Source: Prorocentrum cordatum (lineage: Eukaryota > Sar > Dinophyceae > Prorocentrales > Prorocentraceae). From it: 26,634 bases of DNA. Every line of letters starts with the position of its first letter. The first letter of the stretch is position 1. The stretch is from contig CAUYUJ010003644.1 of NCBI GenBank assembly GCA_963575745.1, forward strand, positions 50,594 through 77,227. Direction: 5' to 3'. The position numbers and the translations under genes were made by a program. The notes below the pieces were generated by a model. It was not told the DNA's origin. It worked only from the letters and a program-made list of their open reading frames with translations, and searched no databases. Shown here one piece after another: positions 1 to 8,989 of the stretch.

Positions 1-47
1 GGGAGGAGGGAGGATGAGGAGGAGTGAGGAGGAAGGAGGAGGAGGAC
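1..47. repeat. GGA-rich microsatellite at window edge
   Basis: Purine-only run of imperfect GGA/GAG triplets. It opens the window and may extend beyond it. The same triplet returns at 8239-8385 and at the far end of the window. Confidence 0.8.
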
Positions 48-448
48 CCTCTCTTATGCCTTGCACCGTGCTGTTTGTCCTGCTTGCGCCTCGTGCCGCT
101 CCGCCTCCCCTCCCAGTCCTGCCACCGCTCTGCCCTCCGGGCGAGTTCCCCGCTTCGCATGGGTCGATTCTTCATCCTTCGGCTGTGCAGCAGAGCGGCG
201 CCACTGTGCCACGTTGCGGGGCCCCCGCCGGCCTTTCTGCGGCAAGTCCGGGTCCGAGAGTCCCTTCTTCTGGACAAGTTCTTTCTTGTCGGTCTTCATT
301 ATTTGGGTTGCTTGCAGATTTGGGCCTCCCTGGGCCCTCTTGGTGGCCAGGGAGCCATCAAGAGGATGGATCGGGGACGAGAGGCCGCCCGGCCTAGGGG
401 GAAGGGGTCGCGACCGCCCGCCCCCCGTCCCTGGGGACTCCTTCCTGA
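48..448. other. GC-rich stretch, no gene recognised
   Basis: Unique-looking GC-rich DNA. Several frames stay open on both strands, but none gives a protein with a recognisable domain. The open frames overlap each other and run on into the minisatellite that follows. I see no RNA gene here. Confidence 0.4.
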
Positions 449-692
449 CGAGGAAAGACCCAGACCGAGGACAAAAAAACCCAAACCGAGGACAAAAAAC
501 ACACACCGAGGAAAAAGCCCAACTTGGGAACATGAGGGAAAAGAAGCAGAGGAGACACCCAAGCCGAGGAGAAACCCACACCGAGGAGAGACCCAAACCG
601 AGGAAAGACCCAAACCGAGGAAAAACCCAGACCGAGGAAAAACCCAAAGCGAGGAAAAGCCCAAACCGAGGAGATCTCGACACCGAGGAAAC
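449..692. repeat. 16-bp minisatellite (ACCCAAACCGAGGAAA type)
   Basis: About fifteen imperfect copies of a 15-16 bp unit with consensus near ACCCAAACCGAGGAAA. The copies nearest 575-680 are the most regular, and an irregular stretch interrupts the array around 510-550. The array is A-rich and purine-rich on the + strand. Because the unit is not a strict multiple of three, translations drift between Lys/Pro/Arg-rich and Phe/Gly/Leu-rich peptides, so I do not treat it as coding. Confidence 0.8.
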
Positions 693-731
693 CCGGGAAA
701 GCTGCATGGGGCGGGGCCGCTATGCGAGACG

Positions 732-770
732 GGGGCCCCCTGCCCGCGGGGCCGCGGCCCAGGGGGCCCC
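732..770. repeat. Perfect GC inverted repeat (hairpin)
   Basis: Arms GGGGCCCCCTG (732-742) and CAGGGGGCCCC (760-770) are perfect reverse complements, 11 bp each, around a 17-nt GC-rich loop that itself holds CCGCGG palindromes. No T-run follows it, and no role is evident. Confidence 0.75.
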
Positions 771-1187
771 GCCCGCGAGGCCGCGGACGCGGATTATGGT
801 TTCCGCTCACGGAGCAGGCCAGAGAGTCAGAGGAGGCAAGGGTGCCCATACCTCTGCCCTCCCCTCGCTTCCCGTCCGTGGGGCCTCCTGGGCCTCCGTC
901 GTCGCCGTCCGCCGGATTCGCCTCGAGCTCCCGGTCGGCGCGCACCCCAGGGAGAGGTCCGGGGAGCAGCGGCGTCGGTGCCCGTGGGTGTCCTCAGAGA
1001 GGGGAGGGTATATTACATGGGCACCTGCGCTGTTTGAGAAAGCCCCAGCCCCGCCCAGCTCGCTGCCCACGGGGCCCTGTGCAGCACGTTTGCGCAGCTC
1101 CAGGCCAGGCAGTGCCGGGGCCACGGCGAGCTCCAAGGGAGCGGTGTTGCCGGAGGGGCGATTGCCGGCCTTCTGATTCCGCTTCTG
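771..1187. other. GC-rich stretch, no gene recognised
   Basis: High-GC DNA with overlapping open frames on both strands, none resembling a known protein. It ends in the polypyrimidine tract beginning near 1188. Confidence 0.35.
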
Positions 1188-1318
1188 CTCCACCTCCCTT
1201 TCCTTCTCTCATTCTTTCAATCTCCCTCCTCCCCCTCACTCCTCCGCCTCTTTCCTCCGCCTCACTCCTCCCCTCCTCTATCCTCCTCCTCCTCCTACTT
1301 TCCTTTCTTTCCTTCAAG
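1188..1318. repeat. Polypyrimidine tract (C/T-rich low complexity)
   Basis: About 130 bases almost entirely C and T on the + strand, including several CTCCTC runs. This is the opposite strand polarity to the GGA tract at the window start. It ends in TTCAAG at the boundary with AT-richer DNA. Confidence 0.7.
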
Positions 1319-1660
1319 TTCGAAGCGTTGGAAGCATCACATGTCTCTCAGGCTCGAAGCGTTTCAAATGACCGGCGTGGTCCGACGCATTCACCTATTC
1401 GGTCATGCTGTGTATCACACGGGATGCATATCAAATGCACGTCAAATGCCGTTAGAATTGTTTTCAATTCAATTTCTGAAACAACCGAACTCACAGCACA
1501 AAAAACATTGGAACCGAACAATGTTAACATATGGTTCGCATCTTTAATTTGCATGTTCGAACCACAACTTACGACTGTAAATGTGATTCGGCCTACGCCG
1601 ACTGACGGAATACCAATATTCGATATGTGTACGAGGCTGCGACAATGTTTACAGATCAGG
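1319..1660. other. AT-richer unique segment, no gene recognised
   Basis: Base composition drops from strongly GC-rich to near-balanced for about 340 bp, with many AAAA, TTTT and CAAATG words. The short open frames here show no recognisable domain. The motif TCGAAGCGTT-GAAGC recurs once near its start. It could be intergenic DNA or a decayed element. Confidence 0.35.
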
Positions 1661-1972
1661 AGGTTGCGATGAGGAAGAGTGAGGACGATGTGTAGGAGGT
1701 TGAGGAGGAGGTGGAGCAGGAGGATGGAGGAGGAGGGACTGCAAACGATGAAGACGACGCCGACGACGACGATGGCGATGACGAAGACGATGGCGATGAC
1801 GATGAACATGGCGATGCCGAAGACGAAGATGATGATGCTGCTGATGATGATGACTATCATGATGATGCTTATGCTGATGCTGATGCTGATGATGCTGATG
1901 ATGGTGACGATGCTGATGTTGTTGATGATGATGCTGTTGATGATACTGATGGTGACGATAATGACAATGGGT
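1661..1972 (+). repeat. GAT/GAC trinucleotide array, + strand polarity
   Basis: Begins as GGA/GAG-rich DNA and becomes an imperfect GAT, GAC and GCT triplet array from about 1747. In one frame it would encode an Asp-rich tract, in others Met or Arg/Thr. The triplet period keeps several frames open, so coding cannot be inferred. The array stops abruptly at about 1972, where the polarity flips. Confidence 0.8.
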
Positions 1973-1982
1973 TATCCTCCTT

Positions 1983-2165
1983 ACCATCACCATCACCATC
2001 ACCATCACCATCACCATCACCATCACCATCACCATCACCATCACCATCACCATCACCATCACCATCACCATCACCATCACCATCACCATCGCCATCACCA
2101 TCACCATCACCATCACCATCACCATCACCATCACCATCACAATCACCATCACCATCACCATCACC
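1983..2165 (+). repeat. ATCACC hexanucleotide microsatellite
   Basis: About thirty copies of the hexamer ATCACC, nearly perfect apart from point changes near 2091 (A to G) and 2141 (C to A). Two frames give Ser-Pro or His repeats on the + strand, and the minus strand gives Met-Val repeats. The near-perfect homogeneity suggests recent slippage. Confidence 0.95.
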
Positions 2166-2323
2166 CTCCTGATTATCATCATCATCGCCGTCATCAACAT
2201 CATCACCATCATCACCATCGTCGTCATCATCAGTATCATCAGCATCACCACCATCATCACCAGCATCATCAACATCATCATCGTTGCCTTTATCATCATC
2301 ATGCTTTTCATGATAATTCTCAG

Positions 2324-2374
<51 letters not shown>

Positions 2375-2459
2375 TATCATTATCGTCATAATCATCATCT
2401 TCGTCTTCATCTTCATCTGCGGCATTATTCTCATCATCCTCATCATCACTACCACCATG
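2166..2459 (-). repeat. ATC trinucleotide array (GAT on the minus strand)
   Basis: Imperfect ATC/CAT triplets throughout. A pure run of about 17 CAT triplets lies at 2323-2373. Polarity is inverted relative to 1661-1972 and to the array downstream of HSP90. The end of this array is about 290 bp upstream of the HSP90 start codon. Confidence 0.9.
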
Positions 2460-2687
2460 GTCCCGCGAAAAGCGGCTGGGACTCCGATTCCAAGCCAGTC
2501 CGATGCGCGCTTTTCCGATCTATTCCGATCTGTTGTTTCGCAGTTTTCCGATCCGCTGGAGGTTGGCTCAAATGCTGAGTACGAGCAGAAGGATGAGTGC
2601 CAGGAAGAGGATGACCAGTATGAGGAAGTGGAGAGCAATCTCATATTCGTCACCATTTTTGGTCCAAGCCATTTTGGCTTGTTTTGA
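2457..2687 (+). CDS. Possible short upstream ORF, 76 codons, doubtful
   Basis: An ATG in an excellent eukaryotic start context (ACCACCATGG) opens a 76-codon frame ending at TGA 2685-2687, in a different frame from HSP90. The predicted peptide has a Ser/Phe-rich middle, an acidic Glu/Asp stretch and a hydrophobic end. I recognise no domain. The ATG emerges directly from the triplet repeat, and its last codons overlap the spliced-leader-like sequence, so it would be missing from any mRNA trans-spliced downstream of that point. It is most likely fortuitous. Confidence 0.12.
   Translation: MVPRKAAGTPIPSQSDARFSDLFRSVVSQFSDPLEVGSNAEYEQKDECQEEDDQYEEVESNLIFVTIFGPSHFGLF
2511..2553 (+). promoter_or_regulatory. 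Triplicated TTCCGATC motif upstream of HSP90
   Basis: TTCCGATC occurs at 2513-2520, 2523-2530 and 2546-2553. The first two copies start 10 bp apart, so their TTC words have the spacing seen in step-type heat-shock elements (NTTCN, 5-bp gap, NTTCN). The third is 23 bp further on and does not keep that spacing. This is the only short repeated motif in the leader that is not part of the triplet arrays. Any regulatory role is inference. Confidence 0.25.
2663..2679 (+). other. Probable relict dinoflagellate spliced leader
   Basis: TCC-A-AGCCATTTTGGCT matches the known dinoflagellate spliced leader, whose 3' part is AGCCATTTTGGCTCAAG. The 13 bases AGCCATTTTGGCT (2667-2679) are exact. The preceding TCC also fits if one base is lost, while the terminal CAAG is replaced by TTGT. 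It lies on the coding strand 70 bases before the HSP90 ATG. Relict leaders at this position are known in dinoflagellate genes derived from reverse-transcribed, trans-spliced mRNAs. No GT donor follows, so this is not an SL RNA gene. Confidence 0.6.
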
Positions 2688-2732
2688 TCGTACTGTGAGC
2701 ATTCGTCGTTGGAAGCCTCTCCCGAAGTCAGC

Positions 2733-2746
2733 GTCCACCCTTGCAG
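2733..2746 (+). other. Candidate trans-splice acceptor at the HSP90 start
   Basis: A pyrimidine-rich GTCCACCCTTGCAG ends in CAG two bases before the HSP90 ATG. An alternative AG is at 2699 (ACTGTGAG). Either could accept a spliced leader. The sequence alone cannot choose between them. Confidence 0.25.
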
Positions 2747-2748
2747 AC

Positions 2749-3768
2749 ATGGCAGAGACTTTCGCATTCAATGCCGACATCCAGCAGCTGATGAGCTTGA
2801 TAATCAACACCTTCTACTCCAACAAGGAGATCTTCCTGCGCGAGCTTATCTCCAATGCGTCCGATGCCCTGGACAAGATCCGGTACGAGTCAATCACGGA
2901 CCCGGACAAGATTGAGGCGCAGCCGAATTTCTATATCAAGATTGTCCCCGACAAGACAAATTCCACCATCACGATCGAAGACTCTGGCATCGGCATGACC
3001 AAGAACGAGCTGATCAACAACCTCGGCACCATCGCCAAGTCTGGCACCAAGGCCTTCATGGAGGCAATGGCTGCAGGCGGCGACATCTCCATGATCGGGC
3101 AGTTTGGAGTTGGCTTCTACTCCGCGTATCTCGTCTCCGACAAGGTGCGCGTGATCAGCAAGAACAATGACGACGAGCAGTACATCTGGGAGTCAGGAGC
3201 CGGCGGCTCCTTCACGGTGCAGAAGGACACAGAGATGGTGCACGGGGAGATCAAACGTGGCACCAAGATCATCTGCTATTTAAAGGAGGACCAGTCAGAG
3301 TTTCTTGAGGAACGCCGCCTGAAGGATCTGGTGAAGAAACACTCGGAGTTCATCGGGTTTCCCATAGAGCTGTATGTGGAGAAGTCCAAGGAGAAGGAGG
3401 TGACAGACTCCGAGGACGAGGAGGAGGAGAAGAAGGACGAGGAGAAAGAAGGCGACGAGCCGAAGATCGAAGAGGTAGATGAGGAGAAAGAGAAGGAGGA
3501 GAAGAAAAAGAAAACTAAGAAGGTCAAGGAGGTATCCCACGAGTGGGAGCAGCTCAACAAGAACAAGCCGCTTTGGATGCGCAAGTCCGAGGACGTGACC
3601 AACGAGGAATACGCCTCGTTCTACAAATCCCTGTCCAACGACTGGGAGGACCACCTGGCCGTGAAGCACTTCAGCGTGGAGGGCCAACTGGAGTTCCGCG
3701 CGTTGCTATTCGTGCCGCGCCGAGCTCCTTTCGACCTGTTCGAGTCCAAGAAGAAGCGCAACAACATC

Positions 3769-3806
<38 letters not shown>

Positions 3807-4878
3807 TGATGAGCTGATGCCCGAGTGGCTCAACTTCGTGAAGGGCGTGGTTGACTCCGAGGACCTGCCGCTGAACATCTCCCGCGAGACGCTGCAGCAG
3901 AACAAGATCCTGCGCGTGATCAAGAAAAACCTTGTCAAGAAGTGCCTCGAGATGTTCGCGGAGATTGCCGAGAAGAAGGATGACTACAAGAAGTTCTACG
4001 AGCAGTTTGGCAAGTGCCTAAAGTTGGGCGTGCACGAGGACTCCACCAACCGTACCAAGGTCGCGGAGCTTATGCGCTACCATACCTCGAAGTCCGGAGA
4101 TGAAACGATCAGCCTGAAGGAGTACATCGACCGTATGAAGGAGGGGCAGAATGACATCTACTACATCACAGGGGAGAGCATCGCAGCGGTGTCGTCTTCG
4201 CCGTTCCTGGAAACGCTGCGCAAGAAAGGCCTTGAGGTCCTCTACATGACCGATCCCATCGATGAGTATACTGTGCAGCAGCTGAAGGAGTTCGACGGCA
4301 AGAAGCTCAAGTCGACGACCAAAGAGGGCCTGGACCTCGAGGACGAGGACGAAAAGAAGAAGCTCGAAGAGATGAAAGCGGAGTTCGAGCCGTTGACGAA
4401 GCTGATGAAGGAGGTGCTGGGCGACAAGGTGGAGAAGGTGGTGATCAGTTCGCGCATGGCGGATTCCCCCTGCGTGCTGACGACCTCGGAGTATGGATGG
4501 TCTGCCAACATGGAGCGCATCATGAAGGCGCAGGCTCTCAGGGACAACTCCATGACCTCCTACATGGTGTCCAAAAAGACCATGGAGGTCAACCCCAAGC
4601 ACTCCATCATGTCTGAGCTCAAGAAGAAGGCGTCTGCAGACAAGTCGGACAAGACTGTCAAGGACTTGATCTGGCTTCTGTTTGACACGTCTCTGCTCAC
4701 ATCCGGCTTCAACTTGGACGAGCCTACGCAGTTCGCAGGGCGCATCCACCGCATGATCAAGCTTGGCCTCAGCATTGATGACGACGACGAAGGCCTTGGT
4801 GATGACGAAGATCTGCCTCCTCTCGAGGAAGTCGAAGGCGCCGCAGACGAGGCATCGAAGATGGAGGAGGTCGACTGA
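2749..4878 (+). CDS. HSP90: Cytosolic heat shock protein HSP90
   Basis: ATP-dependent homodimeric chaperone of cytosol and nucleus that matures kinases, receptors and other client proteins. The 709-residue product is full length for the family and intronless. The N-terminal GHKL ATPase domain (about 1-210) carries the catalytic Glu32 in [14 protein letters not shown], Asn36, Asp78 in DSGIGMT, and the lid glycines [13 protein letters not shown] (117-129). A Lys/Glu charged linker spans about 212-262. The middle domain includes [10 protein letters not shown] with Arg379 and Gln383, matching the yeast ATPase-activating Arg380 and Gln384. The C-terminal dimerisation domain ends in MEEVD, the docking tail for TPR co-chaperones, which places it in the cytosol rather than the ER or plastid. 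The frame stays open upstream to 2503, but those 82 codons are low in family similarity. ATG 2749 gives the standard family N-terminus ([15 protein letters not shown]) in a good context (GACATGG). All key residues are intact, so it is probably functional. Confidence 0.97.
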
Positions 4879-5130
4879 GATGCCGTCTGACCTTCCAGGT
4901 AAGACCTCACCTGCGGTTCCCCGCGTGATCGGCGCTGCTTGGCAGACGGCTGCACAGACGCAACGTCATATTGACATAGACGCGCAACGGCGCGCAGGCA
5001 TCGTGGGATGCACAAACAAAACATATGATTATGACACTGCTGAGGGAAAGCGGGAGGACTAACATGAGGGAGATGCACAGAAGGAGGAGGGGGAAGGGTG
5101 GTGAAGACGAGGCTGAGGGAGTGCGTCTGG
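4879..5130 (+). other. HSP90 3' region, no gene recognised
   Basis: Unique DNA between the HSP90 stop and the GAT array. It contains a textbook splice-donor string CAGGTAAGA (4896-4904) only 18 bases after the stop codon. I see no AATAAA, which is usual in dinoflagellates. GA-rich sequence begins near 5070 and grades into the triplet array. Confidence 0.5.
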
Positions 5131-5439
5131 ATGATTACGATGATGAGGATGATGATGGTGATGATGATGACGACGAGGAACATGAGATGATGAGGGTGGT
5201 GGCGGTGATCATAACGATGCTGCTGCTGATGATGATGGTGTTGATGATGGTGACTACGATGGCGATGGCGATGGCGATGACGATTACGAGGGCGATGGCG
5301 ATGATGATGATGTTGATGATGATGATTATTGTAATGTTACTGCTGATGACGATGATGATGATTCTGATGATGCGGATGCAAATGATGGTGCTGATGATGC
5401 TGCTGTTGATGATGATGATGATGATGATGATGAGGGTGC

Positions 5440-5484
<45 letters not shown>

Positions 5485-5841
5485 GGATGCTGCTGATGAT
5501 GCTGATAATGACGACGACGATGATGCTGATGACGATGGTGGTGGTTGTGGTGGTGTTGATAATGATCATGATCAGGATCATGGTGATGCTGATGCTGATG
5601 ATGATGGTGGCGATACTGGTTATGATGACGATGACGATGACGATGGCGATGACGATGGCGATGGTGCTGATTAGTATGATGATGATTATAATGGCGATGC
5701 TGCTGCTGATGATGATGATGTTGCTGTTGGTGGCGAGGATGATGCTGATGATGCTGATGAAGAAGATGATGATAATGATGATGGTGGTGGTGGTGGTGAT
5801 GATGATGCTGATGCTGATGATGCTGATGATGCTGATGATGC

Positions 5842-5885
<44 letters not shown>

Positions 5886-5968
5886 GTGGTGATGATGATG
5901 AGGATGATGATTATGATGATGATGGTAATGATGATGCCGATGCTGATGCTGATGGTGATGATTATTTG
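5131..5968 (+). repeat. GAT trinucleotide array downstream of HSP90
   Basis: About 840 bp of imperfect GAT triplets with scattered GCT, GAC, GGT and GTT substitutions. Pure runs occur near 5407-5428, 5441-5481 and 5844-5882. All three + frames read as Met, Asp or homopolymer-like tracts and the minus strand as Ile, His or Ser, so the open frames are an effect of the period. Its polarity is opposite to that of 1983-2459. Confidence 0.92.
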
Positions 5969-6039
5969 CCTTACCCCTCACCGCCGACCCCTTGTGGGAG
6001 AGTCGTTGTTGCGGCTTCTGGGTGCTGCGTGATCTATGC
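5969..6039. other. Short unique spacer between GAT array and G-rich block 1
   Basis: About 70 bp of mixed sequence with nothing recognisable. Confidence 0.4.
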
Positions 6040-6870
6040 TTGTATTAAAATCTAGTGGCCTTCGGTGCATCCCGCCACCATGCATGGGTTATGGTTCAGA
6101 GGCCTCTTGGATGTTCGTTCGGATCTCGTGCGAAGCCTCTCGGGGGCCTGCCCGAGGCAGTTTGGAGGCCTCTGGGGGGCTGTTTTGGGGCCTCTCGGGG
6201 CCTCTTTTGGGCCTTTTGGGGGTCTCTTAGGGGCCTCTTGGGGCTCTTGGGGGCCTCTTGGGGCCTCCCCGGGGCCTCTTGGGGCGGAATGTTTGAATTT
6301 CCGTTCGTGGTCCCCTTCTTGGCCCTTCTTGAGCTCTCTTGGGGCCCTCTTGGGCTGTCTTGCGGTCCTTTAGGCCGTCTTGGGGTCCTTTTGGGGCGTC
6401 TTGGGGCCTTCTTGGGGGCCTCTTGGGCCGTCTTGTGGCAGTCGTCGGGCCCTCGTGGGCCGTCGTCGAGCGTCGGAAGCCCGAAAAGGCGAGAAAGCCA
6501 AACATCTAACAAAAAACAATGAAACTCACAGATGTTGGCCTCTTGGGGCCCTCTTGGGAGGTCTCTTCGAAGCCTCTTGGGGCGTCTTGGAGGCATCTTG
6601 GGCCGTCTGGAGGCCATCCTGGGTGTCTTGAGACGATGTTTCGGCGACTCGGGGCCCTCTTGGACCGTCTGGGAGGTCTCTTCGGGCTGGTGGCCTGTGT
6701 TGAGGCCCTCGAGGCCCTCCTGGCAGAATTTCTGGAGCAGCAAAAGCTCCCCCCCGGCTGGCTAGGATAGACCCCCCCTCCAAATCGACCGGATCCGGCT
6801 CCCGGGGAAGGGGTTTTGGGAGGGGGAAACATCTCACACGCCGATGGAAACCCAAGGGGTCGGCGGATTA
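6040..6870. repeat. G-rich repeat block 1 (CCTCTTGGGG minisatellite)
   Basis: Two arrays of a roughly 15-bp motif (GGGGCCTCTTGGGGG and variants such as GGGCCGTCTTGG) are split by an AT-richer spacer at about 6478-6535. The tail (6774-6870), with a C-run, CAAATCGACC, CCCGGGGAAGGGG and CATCTCACACGCCGATG, is shared with block 4 (23508-23608). Both blocks also share TTTCCGTTCG (6299-6308 and 23069-23078). The multiple-of-three period leaves long open frames on both strands (Pro/Arg/Gly-rich antisense, Leu/Trp/Gly-rich sense), which I read as artefacts. Confidence 0.8.
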
Positions 6871-7778
6871 GTCAGTGTGTGATGGCATGTATGAAACTCG
6901 TCTGAGTTTGCGTGTTGTTCGTGGCAGAACCAACCCAGGAGCTATGGTAGCCATATGATCGATTTGAATTGCCCTTGTCTGACGAGCGCATTTCGATTTC
7001 TATTGGGATACCGTTGGTTATGGCAATCCAGTTGTGAGGGCGAGGTCTTGGTTCACTAATGTCGTCTAGCACGGTGCTGCTTATGTGATGACTTGCGTTC
7101 TACGTGTCTGAGGTTGCGTGCTGTTATGGGCAGAGCCTACCCAGAAGCCACATCAGCCACAGGATCGATTTGAACTGATTGGGCCTGACGAGCGCATTCC
7201 AAAGTCCACTCATCTGGTTATTTTGATCGATATTGAATTGGCAGTCTTCGGTCACTTTTTATTGTCTGACATGGTATGGGATGGATGATGGCGCGCAGGC
7301 TCGACTTTGGAGATTGCGTGCTGATATGGACAGGACCTATCCAGAAGCCACGGCAGCCACATGATCGATAACAATCGAGTTTGATCGGCCATATCTGGAT
7401 TCATGGATGTCGTCCGGCATGGTATCGGTTGCGTGATGACTTGTAGCCTACGCGTCTGAGATTGCGTGCTGTTCTGGGCAGAACCTACCTAGAAGCCACA
7501 GCAGCCACAGGATCGTTGTGATTTGCGTTGGTCTGACAAGGGTGTGGTTTGTTCGTGTAGTGTTGCTCCGCTGGCTGTGACATCCGAGTATGACTGCTAA
7601 AGCCTCGATGCCGCAGGTTCGATTTTTGGCGTACGATTTCGGACTGCCCGTGCGATGGCGTGCAGGCCAATCGCCTGAGGCTGCGTGCTGTTCTGGACAG
7701 AGCCACCCAGAAGCCACGGCAGCCACAGGATCGACGCCAATTGCCTGGGTCTGACGAGCGCGTGTGAAGCTGCATGAC
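6871..7778. repeat. Five diverged satellite monomers
   Basis: Monomers starting near 6880, 7088, 7285, 7434 and 7653 align with the main satellite. The first is B-like, the second A-like, and the other three are irregular in length (about 120 to 220 bp). All keep a core of about 55 bp (TGCGTGCTGTTCTGG, CAGAACCTACC, GAAGCCACGGCAGCCACA, GATCGA) while the rest has drifted. None carries the inverted-repeat element. They look like older, unhomogenised copies. Confidence 0.8.
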
Positions 7779-8238
7779 TCATCGCTTGCAACAATCGGAG
7801 GACGTTCGAGCTCGAGTGCCTCTGGCTCGGCACCGCTCGGACGTGTGCATTTTTTTCTCGGCGAGAACCATCGAGGACCATCGAGCAAAAATAACACGCA
7901 CGAAACCGAAAAATGCACGGGAAATGGACGTCCGAGCGACGGCAAGCTGGTGGCCGCTGGCTCCTCCTGCCACCGTGCCCTGGTCGGAGACGAAAGGTCT
8001 CGTCGATGTCCAGAGGAGCCTCTGGTGGCCTCCCAGATGCTTGCCTCTGGCCTGTGGCGTGCCCTCTGTAGGCCTCCTGGGGGCCGACTGGCCGTCGCGG
8101 ACGGGGGCCATCTTGGAGCGGACGCTTCCGAGTTGCGGTTCGAGCTCCTCGGGGCCGTCTCCGAGGCCGTCTGGAGTGATGCTCTGCTTGCCGAAAGGCC
8201 GAGAATGTTCAAGGCCAGGCCGCCAGAGGAGATGCCCA

Positions 8239-8385
8239 GGAGGAAGAGGAGGAGGAGGAGGAGGAGGAGGAGGAGGAGAGGAGGAGGAGGAGGAGGAGGA
8301 GGAGGAGGAGGAGGAGGAGGCAAAACGGAGGAGGAGGAGGGAGGAGGAGGAGGAGGAGGAGGAGGAGGGAGGAGGAGGAGGAGGC
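8239..8385. repeat. GGA microsatellite
   Basis: About 145 bp of GGA triplets with occasional GAG shifts and one CAAAAC interruption near 8320. It is purine-only on + and would read Glu, Gly or Arg depending on frame. Confidence 0.95.
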
Positions 8386-8513
8386 AGGCGATCACAAACA
8401 TGGATCAAGGGGGCGTGGATTCGCGATGGGTCCCGTTTCCATGGGAAATCGCGGGCTTACGCCGCCGAACGAGGCGGCACCGGCCGCATTTGGGGGAGGG
8501 CGCCTTCCCCGAT

Positions 8514-8562
8514 CCATGGATTAGGCGACCCTTCGCCAAATCCATGGGTCGCTAATCCGTGG
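8514..8562. repeat. Inverted repeat (hairpin) in unassigned segment
   Basis: CCATGGATTAGGCGACC (8514-8530) pairs with GGTCGCTAATCCGTGG (8547-8562), with one bulged G and one G-T pair, around a 16-nt loop. A second CCATGG sits in the loop. No T-run follows. Confidence 0.7.
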
Positions 8563-8989
8563 CTGCCGCGCCTTCGAGAGAGGCCCAGGACGGCCTCGGG
8601 GAGCCATCTCGGATCAGGTCGGCGGCGCGAAGTCCCAGCCACCTTCCCAGGGACTCGAGGAAGGGTCACGCGGGGAAGCCCCAGAGCGCCAAGACCGCAC
8701 GGGGCTTTGGGAAGCAGTTTCAGTGTCAGAAGTGTGGGCTCCCAAGGAGGGACACTCCGCTCAGTCTCTGGCCGTTTAGCGAATGACGGGAAGCGCGCGT
8801 ACGAGGAACGAGGAGCGTGGACCGTGTTTCTACAAGAAATCTCTATATGGGGCTCCGCGCTTCACTTCGGACAGGCGTCGGCAGGTTTCAAAAAAGGCCC
8901 GTTTCGCTCGAGACCTCCTCAAAGAATCGGCCCTGGAGGGGACTCCGAATCGACATCGTCTTGGAATCGCTGCCGGAGGGCTTTCGAAC

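Noticed and set aside
1649-2767. 372-codon minus-strand frame and overlapping + frames through the triplet arrays
   Set aside because: Poly-Met, poly-His, Met-Val and Ser-Pro tracts are direct readouts of GAT and ATCACC repeats. Every frame stays open because of the period.
5025-6032. 335-codon Met-rich frame
   Set aside because: Pure readout of the GAT array. The opposite strand gives equally long Ile or His frames.
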